Assembly (NCBI GenBank): GCA_900548905.1
Contig: URMK01000047.1
Coordinates: forward strand, 1 to 54,028
Direction of reading: 5' to 3'
DNA from: an uncultured Lachnospiraceae bacterium
GTDB taxonomy: Bacteria; Bacillota; Clostridia; Lachnospirales; Lachnospiraceae
DNA: 54,028 nucleotides
This document shows positions 42,092 to 51,212 of this stretch, piece after piece. Position 1 is the first letter of the stretch, and the number at the start of each line of letters is the position of its first letter. The position numbers and the translations under genes were made by a program. A model generated the notes under the pieces. It saw only the letters and a list, made by a program, of their open reading frames with translations, made no database searches and had not been told where the DNA came from.

Positions 42092-43834
42092 TCAAAAATT
42101 AATAAGATGCCTGTGAATGCGCACACTGCAGGTAGTGAGTACATTTTCTTCGCTTTCTATCGTAAAATAATAACCCTCACCATAAAAAAGTTTCAGCCGG
42201 TCGCTGATATTAAAGATACTGCGTCCATTATTTTCACTTTTCAGTGTATCCCGCTCCTTTAGATGCTCCAACAGATAATGAAGTTCATTAAGTCTTTGGG
42301 GGGATACTCCCGGACCGGTGTTGGAAACCGTAAAAGTAAGATCCTCTCCCTCCTTCTCCACCTTGATGACAATACGGATATATCTTCTGCACTTGCTCAC
42401 GTTGTGTGAAAATACATTTTCCACCATGCTGAACAGCACAAATTTCGGGCAGCGCCATTTGTCATCCAGTCCGCAGAGCTGCCAATCCACGGAAAAACGG
42501 TTAACCAGCCTTTTTTCCTGGATGGAAACGTACTGCCGTGTCATATCAATTTCCCGGGAAACAGGAACCAAATATTCCCGGGAAAGGGAATAGCGCATAA
42601 GCATACCGAAGGAAAAAGCGATATCGGAAATAAGCTCCTGATGACTGGCTTCCGCGATCATGCGTATGCTTTCTAATGTGCCGTAAAAAAAATGAGGGTT
42701 AAGCTGGGCCTGCAGGGCTTCTATCTGGGCATTTTTCAGCTGCATTTCATTATTTAAAAGACTGGAGGACAACTCATTAATCCGCTGCGTCATTTTATTA
42801 AAGGAAAGAATCAGTTCTCCCGTCTCATCCTTTGACAGTTTTCCTGAATAGGGAGCCAGAGTATGGTTATTCTGCCTGTTCATATGCTCGGAAAGCCTGA
42901 CTATATTTTTAAATGGCCTGAAGATTAAAAGAAACATAATAATACTGGCACAGAACAAAATAAAAATGGATACAAGAAAACTCAGCAGAAACGGCCTGTA
43001 GGAAAAAATATTACCTGCTTCCGGGGTTATTTTTATCACCTGAAACACACCATTGTTTAGAGCAAAGCTGCTTAAAATGCACCGGCTTTGTTTATCCGGA
43101 ATAATCTGTACCGTGCTTTCCAGGCTGCCGGAACCAAGCTGCTCTTTATAATTTTCCAGGCACATCGCCGTCTGCGCCGATGAATTGCTTTCATACAGAA
43201 GCTTACCATTCAGGCAGACATATACAGATGCCTCCGGATTCGCCGCCGCATAAGAATCGAAAATGTTGTTATTATAGTCCAGCCGTGCAATACCCGGAAA
43301 CACGGTCATGGGAGGATTTGGGAATCCAATATAGAAGGAAAATCCCATAGACTTCCCGTCATCTCCGACAGACCAGAACCCGTCTATCAGTTCCGGACGG
43401 GATTTGATTCCTGGAGCTAAAGCAGATATCGGCTCAAAGTACCTAAGAATTTCTGCCGCCTTCTGGTTTTCAGCATAAATGGTCAAATCCGCGAGATTGG
43501 GATCATACAGGAAAATGCTGCTGAGAAGCGAATATATCTGACTGTTATAAGCATATACAATTTCCTGTTCCGTAGTATAAAAGCCCCTGAGCAGCTTCTG
43601 CAGTTCATAATTGGATTTCAGCTGATTAAAATATATCTGTGCACTGTCCAGCTGGTTTTCCAGATAATTCTGTTCCGTAATAAGAGAATTCCTTTTTTCA
43701 TTCAGAAATTCTTTTGTCCGCTGATCATTATGATAGTAATATATCACGCTGCTCAGAAACATAATGGGTATAAATATTGCCAGCATATAACAAATAAAAA
43801 AACGCGTTTGCAACCTGGTTATTTTAGAAAACAT
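42092..43834 (-). CDS. YesM-family sensor histidine kinase
   Basis: 580-residue kinase: TM1 (FFICYMLAIFIPIMFLSSVIYY), an extracellular Cache-like domain of about 230 residues, TM2 (FLLSFLVSIFILFCASIIMFLLIF in part), HAMP, the motif LQAQLNPHFFYGTLES, and an HATPase region with an unusual N-box (FSMVENVFSHNVSKCRRYI, quoted in part) where kinases of this family usually read QPLVENAxxHG. The ATG at 43834 with AGAGGAAA upstream is chosen over far upstream in-frame starts. Likely partner of the YesN regulator. Confidence 0.9.
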   Translation of the reverse strand: MFSKITRLQTRFFICYMLAIFIPIMFLSSVIYYYHNDQRTKEFLNEKRNSLITEQNYLENQLDSAQIYFNQLKSNYELQKLLRGFYTTEQEIVYAYNSQIYSLLSSIFLYDPNLADLTIYAENQKAAEILRYFEPISALAPGIKSRPELIDGFWSVGDDGKSMGFSFYIGFPNPPMTVFPGIARLDYNNNIFDSYAAANPEASVYVCLNGKLLYESNSSAQTAMCLENYKEQLGSGSLESTVQIIPDKQSRCILSSFALNNGVFQVIKITPEAGNIFSYRPFLLSFLVSIFILFCASIIMFLLIFRPFKNIVRLSEHMNRQNNHTLAPYSGKLSKDETGELILSFNKMTQRINELSSSLLNNEMQLKNAQIEALQAQLNPHFFYGTLESIRMIAEASHQELISDIAFSFGMLMRYSLSREYLVPVSREIDMTRQYVSIQEKRLVNRFSVDWQLCGLDDKWRCPKFVLFSMVENVFSHNVSKCRRYIRIVIKVEKEGEDLTFTVSNTGPGVSPQRLNELHYLLEHLKERDTLKSENNGRSIFNISDRLKLFYGEGYYFTIESEENVLTTCSVRIHRHLINF

Positions 43835-44220
43835 ATCTTTTCCTCTGCGGTACTTTGGGGATGGGTATACCAAACCGCGTTCCTTTCCCATGTTTGTCCC
43901 TGCCGGGACATTGCTTTCTGTAATATCCGCCCCTTTTTTATTATCTCTGAATCGCCGGTAAAACACAAGACAGGCTGCGCAATTACAGTGTGCAAATTCT
44001 TTGGATTTGTCAACTTTTTTTAGCCGGTTCTTGTCCAAAAGAAACGCCTGTTTAACAAAATGGCCTGCATTCAAAAGAAATATATAAAAATGTCACTTAT
44101 TTTAAATGATATCTCCCAGTATTTTTTCCGTCCAAAATATATATCATTTCGAGTGCACTTTCTGCAATGTTACAATACATTTGTAAAAAGACAATACATA
44201 AAAGGGGGATAACCAACAGC
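43835..44220. promoter_or_regulatory. Divergent control region of the second Lpl system
   Basis: 386 bases without a supported gene. A 9-bp inverted repeat AAATGATAT (44104-44112) / ATATCATTT (44141-44149) lies upstream of a plus-strand extended -10 TG-T-TACAAT (hexamer 44171-44176) without good -35, which suits activation by the YesN regulator. A small dyad TGTCCC-TGCC-GGGACA is at 43895-43910. On the minus strand TTGACA near 44005 might serve yesM, but no -10 fits well. Confidence 0.5.
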
Positions 44221-45156
44221 ATGAAAAAAGGGGTTAGAAAATTCGGACGGCAAATCGAAATTCAGTTTTTTGCACTGGCCGGCGTACTATATCTCCTGCT
44301 TTTTTCTGTAATTCCTATGTTTGGCATAGTACTTGCCTTTAAGTCCTATAAAATAACATCAGGAATACAAGGAATATTCAGCAGTGAGTGGATAGGTCTA
44401 AAATATTTCAGGGAGTTCTTTACCGATTACCGGTTTGCAGAACTGCTGCGGAATACAATTGCTATCAGTACACTGAAAATGATATTCGCATTTCCAGTTC
44501 CCATCATTCTTGCCATACTGATATCCGAGTGTCATAACAAGCCATTTAAAAGACTGATCCAGACAGCAAGCTATCTGCCCAATTTCGTATCCTGGGTTCT
44601 TGTATATGGCATCAGCAGCGCCCTGCTTTCCCAGAACAGCGGTGTTATCAACCAGCTTCTGGTGAAATTGGGAATTGTATCACAGGGAATTCCTTTCCTT
44701 ACGGATCCGGACTACTTTTGGGGTACTACGGTCGTTCTTTCCATATGGAAAAGCTCCGGCTGGTGGGCAATCATATTTCTGGCTGCTATATCAGGAATAG
44801 ACAGTACCTTGTATGAAGCCGCCGGTATTGATGGCGCAGGAAGGCTGAAAAGGATCTGGCATATCACGCTGCCGGGTATTAAGGGTTCTATTGTTACAGT
44901 CCTTATCCTGTCAATAGGCAGCTTTCTGGGAGGCGGCATGGTAGGTTCTAATTTCGAACAGTCTTTCCTTATGGGAAATACGGTAAATAACGCCACCTCG
45001 GAAATCATTCAGACCTATGCATTTAAAATGGGAATGGCCCAGGGCCGTTTTTCTTACGCTACTGCTGTTGATCTGATCCAGTCGGTTCTGTCCATATTTT
45101 TAGTGATTATCAGTAACCAGGCAGCAAAAAAAGTATCCGGCGAAGGGCTCTTTTAA
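44221..45156 (+). CDS. Carbohydrate ABC permease, LplB type
   Basis: 311-residue permease, six helices, EAA loop LYEAAGIDGAGRLKRIWHITLP. ATG at 44221; GGGGG lies about 12 bases upstream, slightly far. First gene of the second binding-protein-dependent importer, divergent from yesMN. As in the first system, no ATPase is encoded. Confidence 0.9.
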   Translation: MKKGVRKFGRQIEIQFFALAGVLYLLLFSVIPMFGIVLAFKSYKITSGIQGIFSSEWIGLKYFREFFTDYRFAELLRNTIAISTLKMIFAFPVPIILAILISECHNKPFKRLIQTASYLPNFVSWVLVYGISSALLSQNSGVINQLLVKLGIVSQGIPFLTDPDYFWGTTVVLSIWKSSGWWAIIFLAAISGIDSTLYEAAGIDGAGRLKRIWHITLPGIKGSIVTVLILSIGSFLGGGMVGSNFEQSFLMGNTVNNATSEIIQTYAFKMGMAQGRFSYATAVDLIQSVLSIFLVIISNQAAKKVSGEGLF

Positions 45157-45167
45157 GGAGGATTGTT

Positions 45168-46052
45168 ATGAAAGCGAAAATAAATGAAGATAGGGCGGTT
45201 GACATCATCGTCTACATACTGCTGTCCCTGATAGGGCTCATTACCTTATACCCTTTTTACTATACGATTCTGTGTTCCTTTAACGATGGACTGGATCTTA
45301 TGAAAGGCGGCATTTATTTCTGGCCGCGTAAATTCACACTGTCCAACTACGAGCTGTTTATCGGTGACGCGGACTGGAGGCATGCTTTTCTTATCTCAGT
45401 GTCAAGAACCCTGGCCGGGACTATATTATGTACAGGCTTTACAAGCATGTTCAGTTATGCTTTGTCAAGAAACAATCTGATGTTTAAAAAAGCATATCGT
45501 TTCCTGGTTGTATTTACTATGTATTTCTCTGGCGGACTAATTCCCTATTATGTTCTTCTCCGGGGATTAGGGCTTCTGAATACCTTCTGGGTATACGTAA
45601 TTCCGGGCATGGTAAACGGCTTTTTTGTAATGACGGGCATCAATTTTTTTAGTGCCATCCCTGAATCGATGATTGAAGCGGCTAAAATAGATGGTGCCAG
45701 GGAAATTCAGGTTTTATCCAAAGTGGTACTCCCTGTATCCAAACCTTTCCTTGCCACCCTGTCCCTTTTTGCTGCTGTAGGCCAATGGAACAGCTGGCTG
45801 GATTCCGCTTATTATGTGAGGGATATCAACCTGCATACCCTCTCCTACAAGATGATGACCACCATTAACCAAACGCTCGCAACCGCTGCCAATGCAGACG
45901 CAGCCGGACAGATCTCACAGGCAAACACGGCCACATCATTTACTGTACAGGCCACTGCCATGGCCGTATCCATGATTCCCATTATGTGTGTATATCCGTT
46001 TCTTCAAAAGTATTTTGTGCAGGGCATGATGATCGGTGCCGTAAAAGAATAA
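45168..46052 (+). CDS. Carbohydrate ABC permease, LplC type
   Basis: 294-residue permease with six helices, EAA loop MIEAAKIDGAREIQVLSKVVLP and the C-terminus YPFLQKYFVQGMMIGAVKE, nearly the same ending as the LplC-type protein at 15476. Eleven bases after the LplB-type gene with AAGGAGG upstream. Confidence 0.92.
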   Translation: MKAKINEDRAVDIIVYILLSLIGLITLYPFYYTILCSFNDGLDLMKGGIYFWPRKFTLSNYELFIGDADWRHAFLISVSRTLAGTILCTGFTSMFSYALSRNNLMFKKAYRFLVVFTMYFSGGLIPYYVLLRGLGLLNTFWVYVIPGMVNGFFVMTGINFFSAIPESMIEAAKIDGAREIQVLSKVVLPVSKPFLATLSLFAAVGQWNSWLDSAYYVRDINLHTLSYKMMTTINQTLATAANADAAGQISQANTATSFTVQATAMAVSMIPIMCVYPFLQKYFVQGMMIGAVKE

Positions 46053-46090
46053 GGTTTTGAAAGGCAGTCCGACCAGAAAGCTTTGCCAGC

Positions 46091-46119
46091 TTGTCCGGTC
46101 TGTAACATAAGAATATAAT
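46091..46119 (+). promoter_or_regulatory. Possible internal promoter before the binding protein
   Basis: TTGTCC (46091-46096), 17-base spacer, perfect TATAAT (46114-46119), directly upstream of the ribosome-binding site. It could give extra binding-protein transcripts. Confidence 0.4.
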
Positions 46120-46138
46120 ATAGCAGGAGGAATGAATT

Positions 46139-47719
46139 ATGAAGTGGAAAAAAGTAACAGCGGTTCTGTTATCAATGGTAATTGCCGTAACAACGGCAGC
46201 ATGTGGAAGTACGCGGGAAACCTCTCCCGAAGACAGCAATACTGCTGCACAGGGGACGGAAACCGCACAGACGGAAAACGGACAGGTTCCGACTCTGACT
46301 CTGTTTGTGGATGAGACCTGGTGGCCCTATGAGAAATGGGAAGGCGCGGTCCCTGAGGAATTAGAGAAACGGCTGGGTGTCAACATCGAAGTAACCAGAG
46401 CCGCCGACGAAAACCAACTGTCCCTTATGGTAGCTTCCGGCGATATGCCTGACATTATCTGTTCTTACCGATATCAATATCTTGCGGACTCCCAGGTGTG
46501 TTATCCTTTGGACGAACTGCATGAAACCTATCCGGAAATCGAGTTTAATGTAGATTCGATATACCAATTCGTAAACCAGGCTGCGGATGGTCATTATTAT
46601 ACGATTGGCTGTGGTTTTTCTCCGGAATATGAGTACGATAAATATGATAAAATACTGTCTGAAGGTCCGGGTTTTATGTATCGGAGCGATATTGCCGAAG
46701 AATTGGGACTTGAATTCCGGACACTGGAAGATTTGGACTCCGCTTTTGATAAAGTAGCAAAGGCCTACCCCGATATGACTGTGTGCTCTTTCAACAGCGC
46801 CCATAAATTCAACTGGCTGATGCAGCAGCTCGGACTCAAGGGAAACGGTTATTATGAAGCCCCGGACGGCACACTGAAATGGTGGCTCCGTCAGGATGGT
46901 CTGCTTGATTATTACAAAAAAATCAATGAATGGTACCGCCTGGGTTATCTGACAGCGGAAAACTTCGCTTACCAGTCCGAAGATGAAACCAAGGAGATCT
47001 GTGTGGGCGGCAACGTATTCGCCAACTTCGGCTATGATAACCATGCGGATAATTACAATGCTGCAATTACCGCAAATAAAGATAACTTCCGCTTCACGCT
47101 CGTAACGAATGAATTAAGTGATTCCTGTGCTTCCTATGATACCAACTGCGGGGGGCGCGGCCTGTATATCACACGTTCCTGTAAGGACGTGGAAGCCGCT
47201 TATAAACTGCTCGCCTATGCTTACGGCGAAGAAGGCATGAAGCTTCTGATGTGGGGAATTGAAGGGGATGATTATTCCCTGGATGCCGACGGCTATCCCA
47301 CCTTTACTTATGACTTCCAGGGTGATAATTCCGTGCTCCAGCCCAGAGGCCTGAAATACTGGGGCTGGCTGGTCCACAACGCCATTGTTACCAGCATTGC
47401 GGAAGCCAACTCGGATTCCCAGACCGCAGTGGACAGACAAAATCTGACAGAATATGTGAATAGAAATCCTGTTATCGGTATGATCCGGTTTGCAACCGAT
47501 TCGGACGAAGCCAATATTAATGCGAAACTGGATGAAATGGTAAAAAACCAGAATACAAACATTTTCATGGCGGAATCCGAAGAAGCCTGTGAAGAAGCGT
47601 TTCACGCCATGATCCAGCAGGCCGAACAGATCGGGATGAAAACACTTGAGGATTACGGGAATGCCAGCTACCCGGAACTGAAGGCACAGTACGATGAACT
47701 GATAGCAGAGACCAGGTAA
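46139..47719 (+). CDS. Sugar-binding lipoprotein of the second Lpl system
   Basis: 526-residue binding protein with a signal peptide ending in TAAC, a Thr/Glu-rich linker (STRETSPEDSNTAAQG), and LplA-like body segments (GDMPDIICSYRYQYLAD, DNHADNYNAAITANKDNF in part). AGGAGG precedes the ATG. Ligand unknown: no glycoside hydrolase lies next to this system, unlike the first one. Followed by a good terminator. Confidence 0.9.
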   Translation: MKWKKVTAVLLSMVIAVTTAACGSTRETSPEDSNTAAQGTETAQTENGQVPTLTLFVDETWWPYEKWEGAVPEELEKRLGVNIEVTRAADENQLSLMVASGDMPDIICSYRYQYLADSQVCYPLDELHETYPEIEFNVDSIYQFVNQAADGHYYTIGCGFSPEYEYDKYDKILSEGPGFMYRSDIAEELGLEFRTLEDLDSAFDKVAKAYPDMTVCSFNSAHKFNWLMQQLGLKGNGYYEAPDGTLKWWLRQDGLLDYYKKINEWYRLGYLTAENFAYQSEDETKEICVGGNVFANFGYDNHADNYNAAITANKDNFRFTLVTNELSDSCASYDTNCGGRGLYITRSCKDVEAAYKLLAYAYGEEGMKLLMWGIEGDDYSLDADGYPTFTYDFQGDNSVLQPRGLKYWGWLVHNAIVTSIAEANSDSQTAVDRQNLTEYVNRNPVIGMIRFATDSDEANINAKLDEMVKNQNTNIFMAESEEACEEAFHAMIQQAEQIGMKTLEDYGNASYPELKAQYDELIAETR

Positions 47720-47734
47720 GATCCAATCGATAAG

Positions 47735-47768
47735 GGCAGGTTAACAGGAGATATCTGTTTACCTGCTC
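47735..47768. terminator. Terminator between convergent genes
   Basis: GCAGGTTAACAG pairs with CTGTTTACCTGC with one mismatch over a 7-base loop, followed by TCTTCCTC; between the binding protein and the MalY-like gene. Confidence 0.65.
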
Positions 47769-47782
47769 TTCCTCTGCCGCCC

Positions 47783-48964
47783 TCAGCACAAGGAAACCTC
47801 CCATTTCTCAAATCCCGGTACCGCTTCCTTCAGTCTCCTAAGCCCATCCGCCAGCCTTTCCCTTGGGCAGGCAAGATTCATCCGCAGGAACCGTTCCCCA
47901 TTTCCTCCGTACGCTGCGCCATCCGATAAATACAATCCGGTATTCTGTCTGGTATAGCGGCACAGCTGTGTGGCACTTCCCACGGTTCCTTTGCAATCCA
48001 GCCAAAGAAGGTAGGTGGCCTCCGACGGTACGGCAGTTATGCCCGGCACTTCCTTTTCCAGAAATTCCACGGCGAATTTCTTGTTTTCATACAGGTATAC
48101 CCGCAGGGCATCCAGCCATTCTGCTCCCTTTGTATATGCGGCTATGGCGGCGCAGACAGCAAAGCTGTTGGGTTCTGCCGCCTCATCGGTATTCAGTGCC
48201 CGTTCCATTTTATGGCGCAGGTTCTCATCCGGCACGATGACCGCCGCAGACTGCAGACCCGCCAGGTTAAAGGATTTAGAGGGGGAAATACAGGTAATGC
48301 TGTTCGCTGCGCATTCTTTTGAAACGGATGCGAAGGGGACATACGCATATCCGGGATCCGTCAAATCGCAATGGATTTCATCCGCCAGCACAAGGACATG
48401 GTATTTTACACATAATGCACCGATTCTTTCCAGAGTCTGTAAATCCCACCGTTTCCCTGCCGGATTATGGGGATTGCAGAGTATCATCATGGTCGTCTGC
48501 GGATCGGACAGCTTCTTTTCCAAGTCCGTAAAATCCACCCTGTATTCTGAACCGTCATAATGCAGCCTGTTTTCCGCTACATGACGGCCGTTGTTACGGA
48601 TAGAGTGGAAAAAAACAGGATAGGCCGGCGTCTGTACCAGCACTTTTTCACCCACTGTCGTAAATTTCCTGACCGCACTGGATACTGCGGGAATAACGCC
48701 GCCTGCAAAAACCAGCCATTCCTTTTTTATAACAAAACCGTACCGGTCCGCCCACCAGGACTGTATGGACCGGTACCATTCCCCGGGCACCGTTTCATAA
48801 CCGAATATCCCGTTTGCAGCGCGGTTTTCTATCGCTTCCCGGATCGCCGGCGCCGTTTCGAAATCCATATCGGCCACCCACATGGGAAGCTCTTTTTCCC
48901 CTACCTCCCATTTCAGGGAGTTCGTTCCCCGGCGCTCTGTCATTCTGTCGAAATCATATGTCAT
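47783..48964 (-). CDS. MalY/PatB-type cystathionine beta-lyase
   Basis: 393-residue PLP enzyme of the fold-I aminotransferase class. N-terminal TNSLKWE and MWVADMDFETAP, substrate loop NPHNPAGK, ADEIHCDL, and the PLP Lys230 in SPSKSFNLAG are all characteristic. It cleaves C-S bonds of cystathionine or cysteine conjugates, releasing thiol, pyruvate and ammonia. It overlaps the preceding 87-residue gene by 11 bases, with AAAGGAGG before the ATG. Last gene of the DUF3737 operon. Confidence 0.9.
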   Translation of the reverse strand: MTYDFDRMTERRGTNSLKWEVGEKELPMWVADMDFETAPAIREAIENRAANGIFGYETVPGEWYRSIQSWWADRYGFVIKKEWLVFAGGVIPAVSSAVRKFTTVGEKVLVQTPAYPVFFHSIRNNGRHVAENRLHYDGSEYRVDFTDLEKKLSDPQTTMMILCNPHNPAGKRWDLQTLERIGALCVKYHVLVLADEIHCDLTDPGYAYVPFASVSKECAANSITCISPSKSFNLAGLQSAAVIVPDENLRHKMERALNTDEAAEPNSFAVCAAIAAYTKGAEWLDALRVYLYENKKFAVEFLEKEVPGITAVPSEATYLLWLDCKGTVGSATQLCRYTRQNTGLYLSDGAAYGGNGERFLRMNLACPRERLADGLRRLKEAVPGFEKWEVSLC

Positions 48965-49217
48965 TTTTATCCTCCTTTTCTTCTTTTTTTATTTCATAAA
49001 TCAGATAATCCAGACAATCCAGACGTTTCTGGTTTTCATGGACAACATCCAGAAGGCGGCACCGCTGTCCGGCAAGGAGACGTTTTTGCTTATCCCGGTT
49101 TCCTTCCTTCCGGGCTTCCAGAAACTGCCGGATCAATTCTTCCGTACAGCCGGCATCCTCAAGGTTCTGCACCAGCAGCCGGGTCAGAATCTGCCGGCCT
49201 TTTTCCTTCTCTTCCAT
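48954..49217 (-). CDS. Small charged helical protein
   Basis: 87 residues, no recognised family. Almost entirely helical with mixed charge (LEARKEGNRDKQKRLLAGQR, LDYLIYEIKKEEKEDKND), no hydrophobic segment, two or three cysteines. It lies two bases after the DUF3737 stop and overlaps the MalY-like gene by 11 bases, so it is certainly part of that operon. Confidence 0.75.
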   Translation of the reverse strand: MEEKEKGRQILTRLLVQNLEDAGCTEELIRQFLEARKEGNRDKQKRLLAGQRCRLLDVVHENQKRLDCLDYLIYEIKKEEKEDKNDI

Positions 49218-49219
49218 AC

Positions 49220-50080
49220 TCAGCCTGCCTTTTCCGCCCGGGCAATCCCCTGCAGGATTTGCGTGTCCTCCCGTTTCATGTCCGGATTATCAAAAATCAG
49301 TTCACCGATTTCCCGCGCTGTTATCCTGCCGGAGCAGGGATTTTTCACACTTTCGATCCTTCCGTCGATTTCCGCATCCACAGTGGAATATTCAAAGGCA
49401 AGATCCGTATTGAGAAGGCGGCAGTTCTTCATGACCACGTTATCCATGTAGCACATTCCCTGCTCACTTTCTACCGTACAGTTCACCAACGTCACATTTT
49501 TTGAATTCCATCCCAGGTACTGGCCTGCGATAAAGGAATCGTACACCGTAACGTTTTCACAATTCCAGAAAGCGTCTTTGGTGAGCATTCTCGCATTGCG
49601 TATTGTCAGGTTCTTCACCCCGTCAAAAGCATAATTGCCCGTCAGGATAAATCCGTCGATATCCATATCCATGCTGTTCATGGCAAAATAATCCCCCGCC
49701 GCCGTAACCTCCTTCATGACCACATCCCGGCAGTTCCACAGGGTTTCGGCCGCATTTGTCATAGTAACTTTTTCCAGCCTTATATCCCGGCAGCGGCGGA
49801 AGGTTTTAGGCGCCTGTATGGTTATGTTTTTCATACGGATCCGGTCGGTATACCAGATTCCCGCCCTGGCTGTTTCAAAGAGGGTACTGTCTTCTACCTT
49901 CACGCTGCTGCAGTACCAAAGGGGATATTTCCATTGGAAAAGGCTGTTGTCAATATCCAGATCCCGGCTTTCCTTCAGCGGCGATTCCCCATCCGCAAAG
50001 GTACAATAGGAAAGCTGAAGCCCCTTGCTCTGGAACAAAGCTCTTTCTCCTGTAAATTTTTGTTCTTTTATTTTTTTCAT
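49220..50080 (-). CDS. DUF3737 beta-helix protein
   Basis: 286-residue protein of the DUF3737 type. It consists of repeated strands of 20-22 residues (FRRCRDIRLEKVTM, LWNCRDVVMKEVTA, FWNCENVTVYDSFI, WNSKNVTLVNCTV) that predict a right-handed parallel beta-helix. No signal peptide, no catalytic motif known. GGAGGTAA precedes the ATG at 50080. Head of a three-gene operon with the small protein and the MalY-like lyase. Divergent from LysR; its promoter carries the shared 15-bp site. Confidence 0.88.
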   Translation of the reverse strand: MKKIKEQKFTGERALFQSKGLQLSYCTFADGESPLKESRDLDIDNSLFQWKYPLWYCSSVKVEDSTLFETARAGIWYTDRIRMKNITIQAPKTFRRCRDIRLEKVTMTNAAETLWNCRDVVMKEVTAAGDYFAMNSMDMDIDGFILTGNYAFDGVKNLTIRNARMLTKDAFWNCENVTVYDSFIAGQYLGWNSKNVTLVNCTVESEQGMCYMDNVVMKNCRLLNTDLAFEYSTVDAEIDGRIESVKNPCSGRITAREIGELIFDNPDMKREDTQILQGIARAEKAG

Positions 50081-50179
50081 AGCAGTTACCTCCATTTTAT
50101 GCTGCCGCATCGGTTGTTAGAGTTCAGATAGAACCGGACTGTTACTATCCGTTCCTGTCTATTCTCATTTCTTACCTTT

Positions 50180-50218
50180 ATTATATTTCCCGGTGTTTTT
50201 AATAGCAAATAGTTATAT
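50180..50218 (-). promoter_or_regulatory. DUF3737 promoter with shared LysR-type site
   Basis: Minus-strand TATAAT at 50180-50185, separated by exactly 18 bases from the 15-mer AGCAAATAGTTATAT (plus-strand, 50204-50218), which sits over the -35. The same 15-mer with the same spacing precedes the aldo/keto reductase. Confidence 0.75.
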
Positions 50219-50235
50219 AGAATATTTACCCATAG

Positions 50236-50265
50236 TTGACAGGAATAGTTGTATGAAAGTATAAT
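50236..50265 (+). promoter_or_regulatory. lysR-type gene promoter
   Basis: TTGACA (50236-50241), 18-base spacer, TATAAT (50260-50265). A variant of the shared motif, ATAGTTGTAT (50246-50255), lies between the hexamers, suggesting autoregulation. Confidence 0.7.
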
Positions 50266-50315
50266 AAAACTACAGGCATTACCGCGTCGCGGGAAAGGAA
50301 AAGGGGGACGGCAGA

Positions 50316-51212
50316 ATGGAACTACGGGTATTACGATATTTTTTGGCGGTTGCACGGGAAGAAAGCATAACGGCAGCGGCAGATTCCCTGCATGTCACGC
50401 AGCCTACGCTTTCCAAACAGCTGAAGGAACTGGAGGATGAGCTGGGAAAACAGCTTTTCATCCGCGGAAACCGGAAAATAACGCTTACGGAGGAAGGGCT
50501 GTTTCTGCGAAAAAGGGCACAGGAAATCGTGGATTTGACGGATAAAACGGAAAATGATTTTCTGAAACCGGATGAACTTGTCAGCGGCGATGTCTATATC
50601 GGCGGCGGGGAAACCGATGCCATGCGTCTCATCGCCCGGACAGCCAAAGGGCTGCGGGAGGATTACCCCCATATTCATTACTACCTTTACAGCGGTAATG
50701 CGGATGATGTATCGGAACGTCTGGACAAAGGGCTATTGGACTTCGGCATTCTGATTGAACCCGCAGACATTAAAAAATATGATTATCTGAGACTGCCCGC
50801 CTCCGATACCTGGGGGCTGCTGATGCAAAAGGACAGTCCCCTGGCTTCCCATGAATTCATAAGTCCCGGGGATCTGATGGATATTCCTCTCCTGTGTTCC
50901 CGCCAGACTTCGGTGCATAATGAGTTTTCCGGATGGATGGGCAAAAGCTTTGAAACGTTGAATATCGTAGCGAATTATAACCTGATCTACAACGCCTCCC
51001 TCATGGTGGAGGAAGGCGTGGGATATGCATTAACTCTGGATAAGCTGGTTAACACCAGCGGAAACAGCAATCTGGTATTCCGTCCGCTGAAGCCTGCCCT
51101 GAAAGCAGGCCTGAATATTGTGTGGAAAAAATACCAGGTATTTTCCAAAGCGGCCAGGATTTTCCTGAGCCGGCTTCAGGAAGAAATGAATATTGTACAG
51201 GACGGGAACTAG
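50316..51212 (+). CDS. LysR-family transcriptional regulator
   Basis: 298-residue regulator: N-terminal winged HTH (about 1-60, YFLAVAREESITAAADSLHVTQPTLSKQL in parts) and a periplasmic-binding-like effector domain (about 88-290). Start just after AAAGGGGGA. Divergent from the DUF3737 operon and convergent on the aldo/keto reductase, with a 4-base overlap of stop codons. Shared sites in all three promoters point to it as the local activator; the inducer is unknown. Confidence 0.92.
   Translation: MELRVLRYFLAVAREESITAAADSLHVTQPTLSKQLKELEDELGKQLFIRGNRKITLTEEGLFLRKRAQEIVDLTDKTENDFLKPDELVSGDVYIGGGETDAMRLIARTAKGLREDYPHIHYYLYSGNADDVSERLDKGLLDFGILIEPADIKKYDYLRLPASDTWGLLMQKDSPLASHEFISPGDLMDIPLLCSRQTSVHNEFSGWMGKSFETLNIVANYNLIYNASLMVEEGVGYALTLDKLVNTSGNSNLVFRPLKPALKAGLNIVWKKYQVFSKAARIFLSRLQEEMNIVQDGN

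Noticed and set aside
43835..44074. 80-residue N-terminal extension of the second YesM kinase
   Set aside because: The extension is not membrane- or sensor-like and AGAGGAAA precedes the ATG at 43834, right before the first transmembrane helix.
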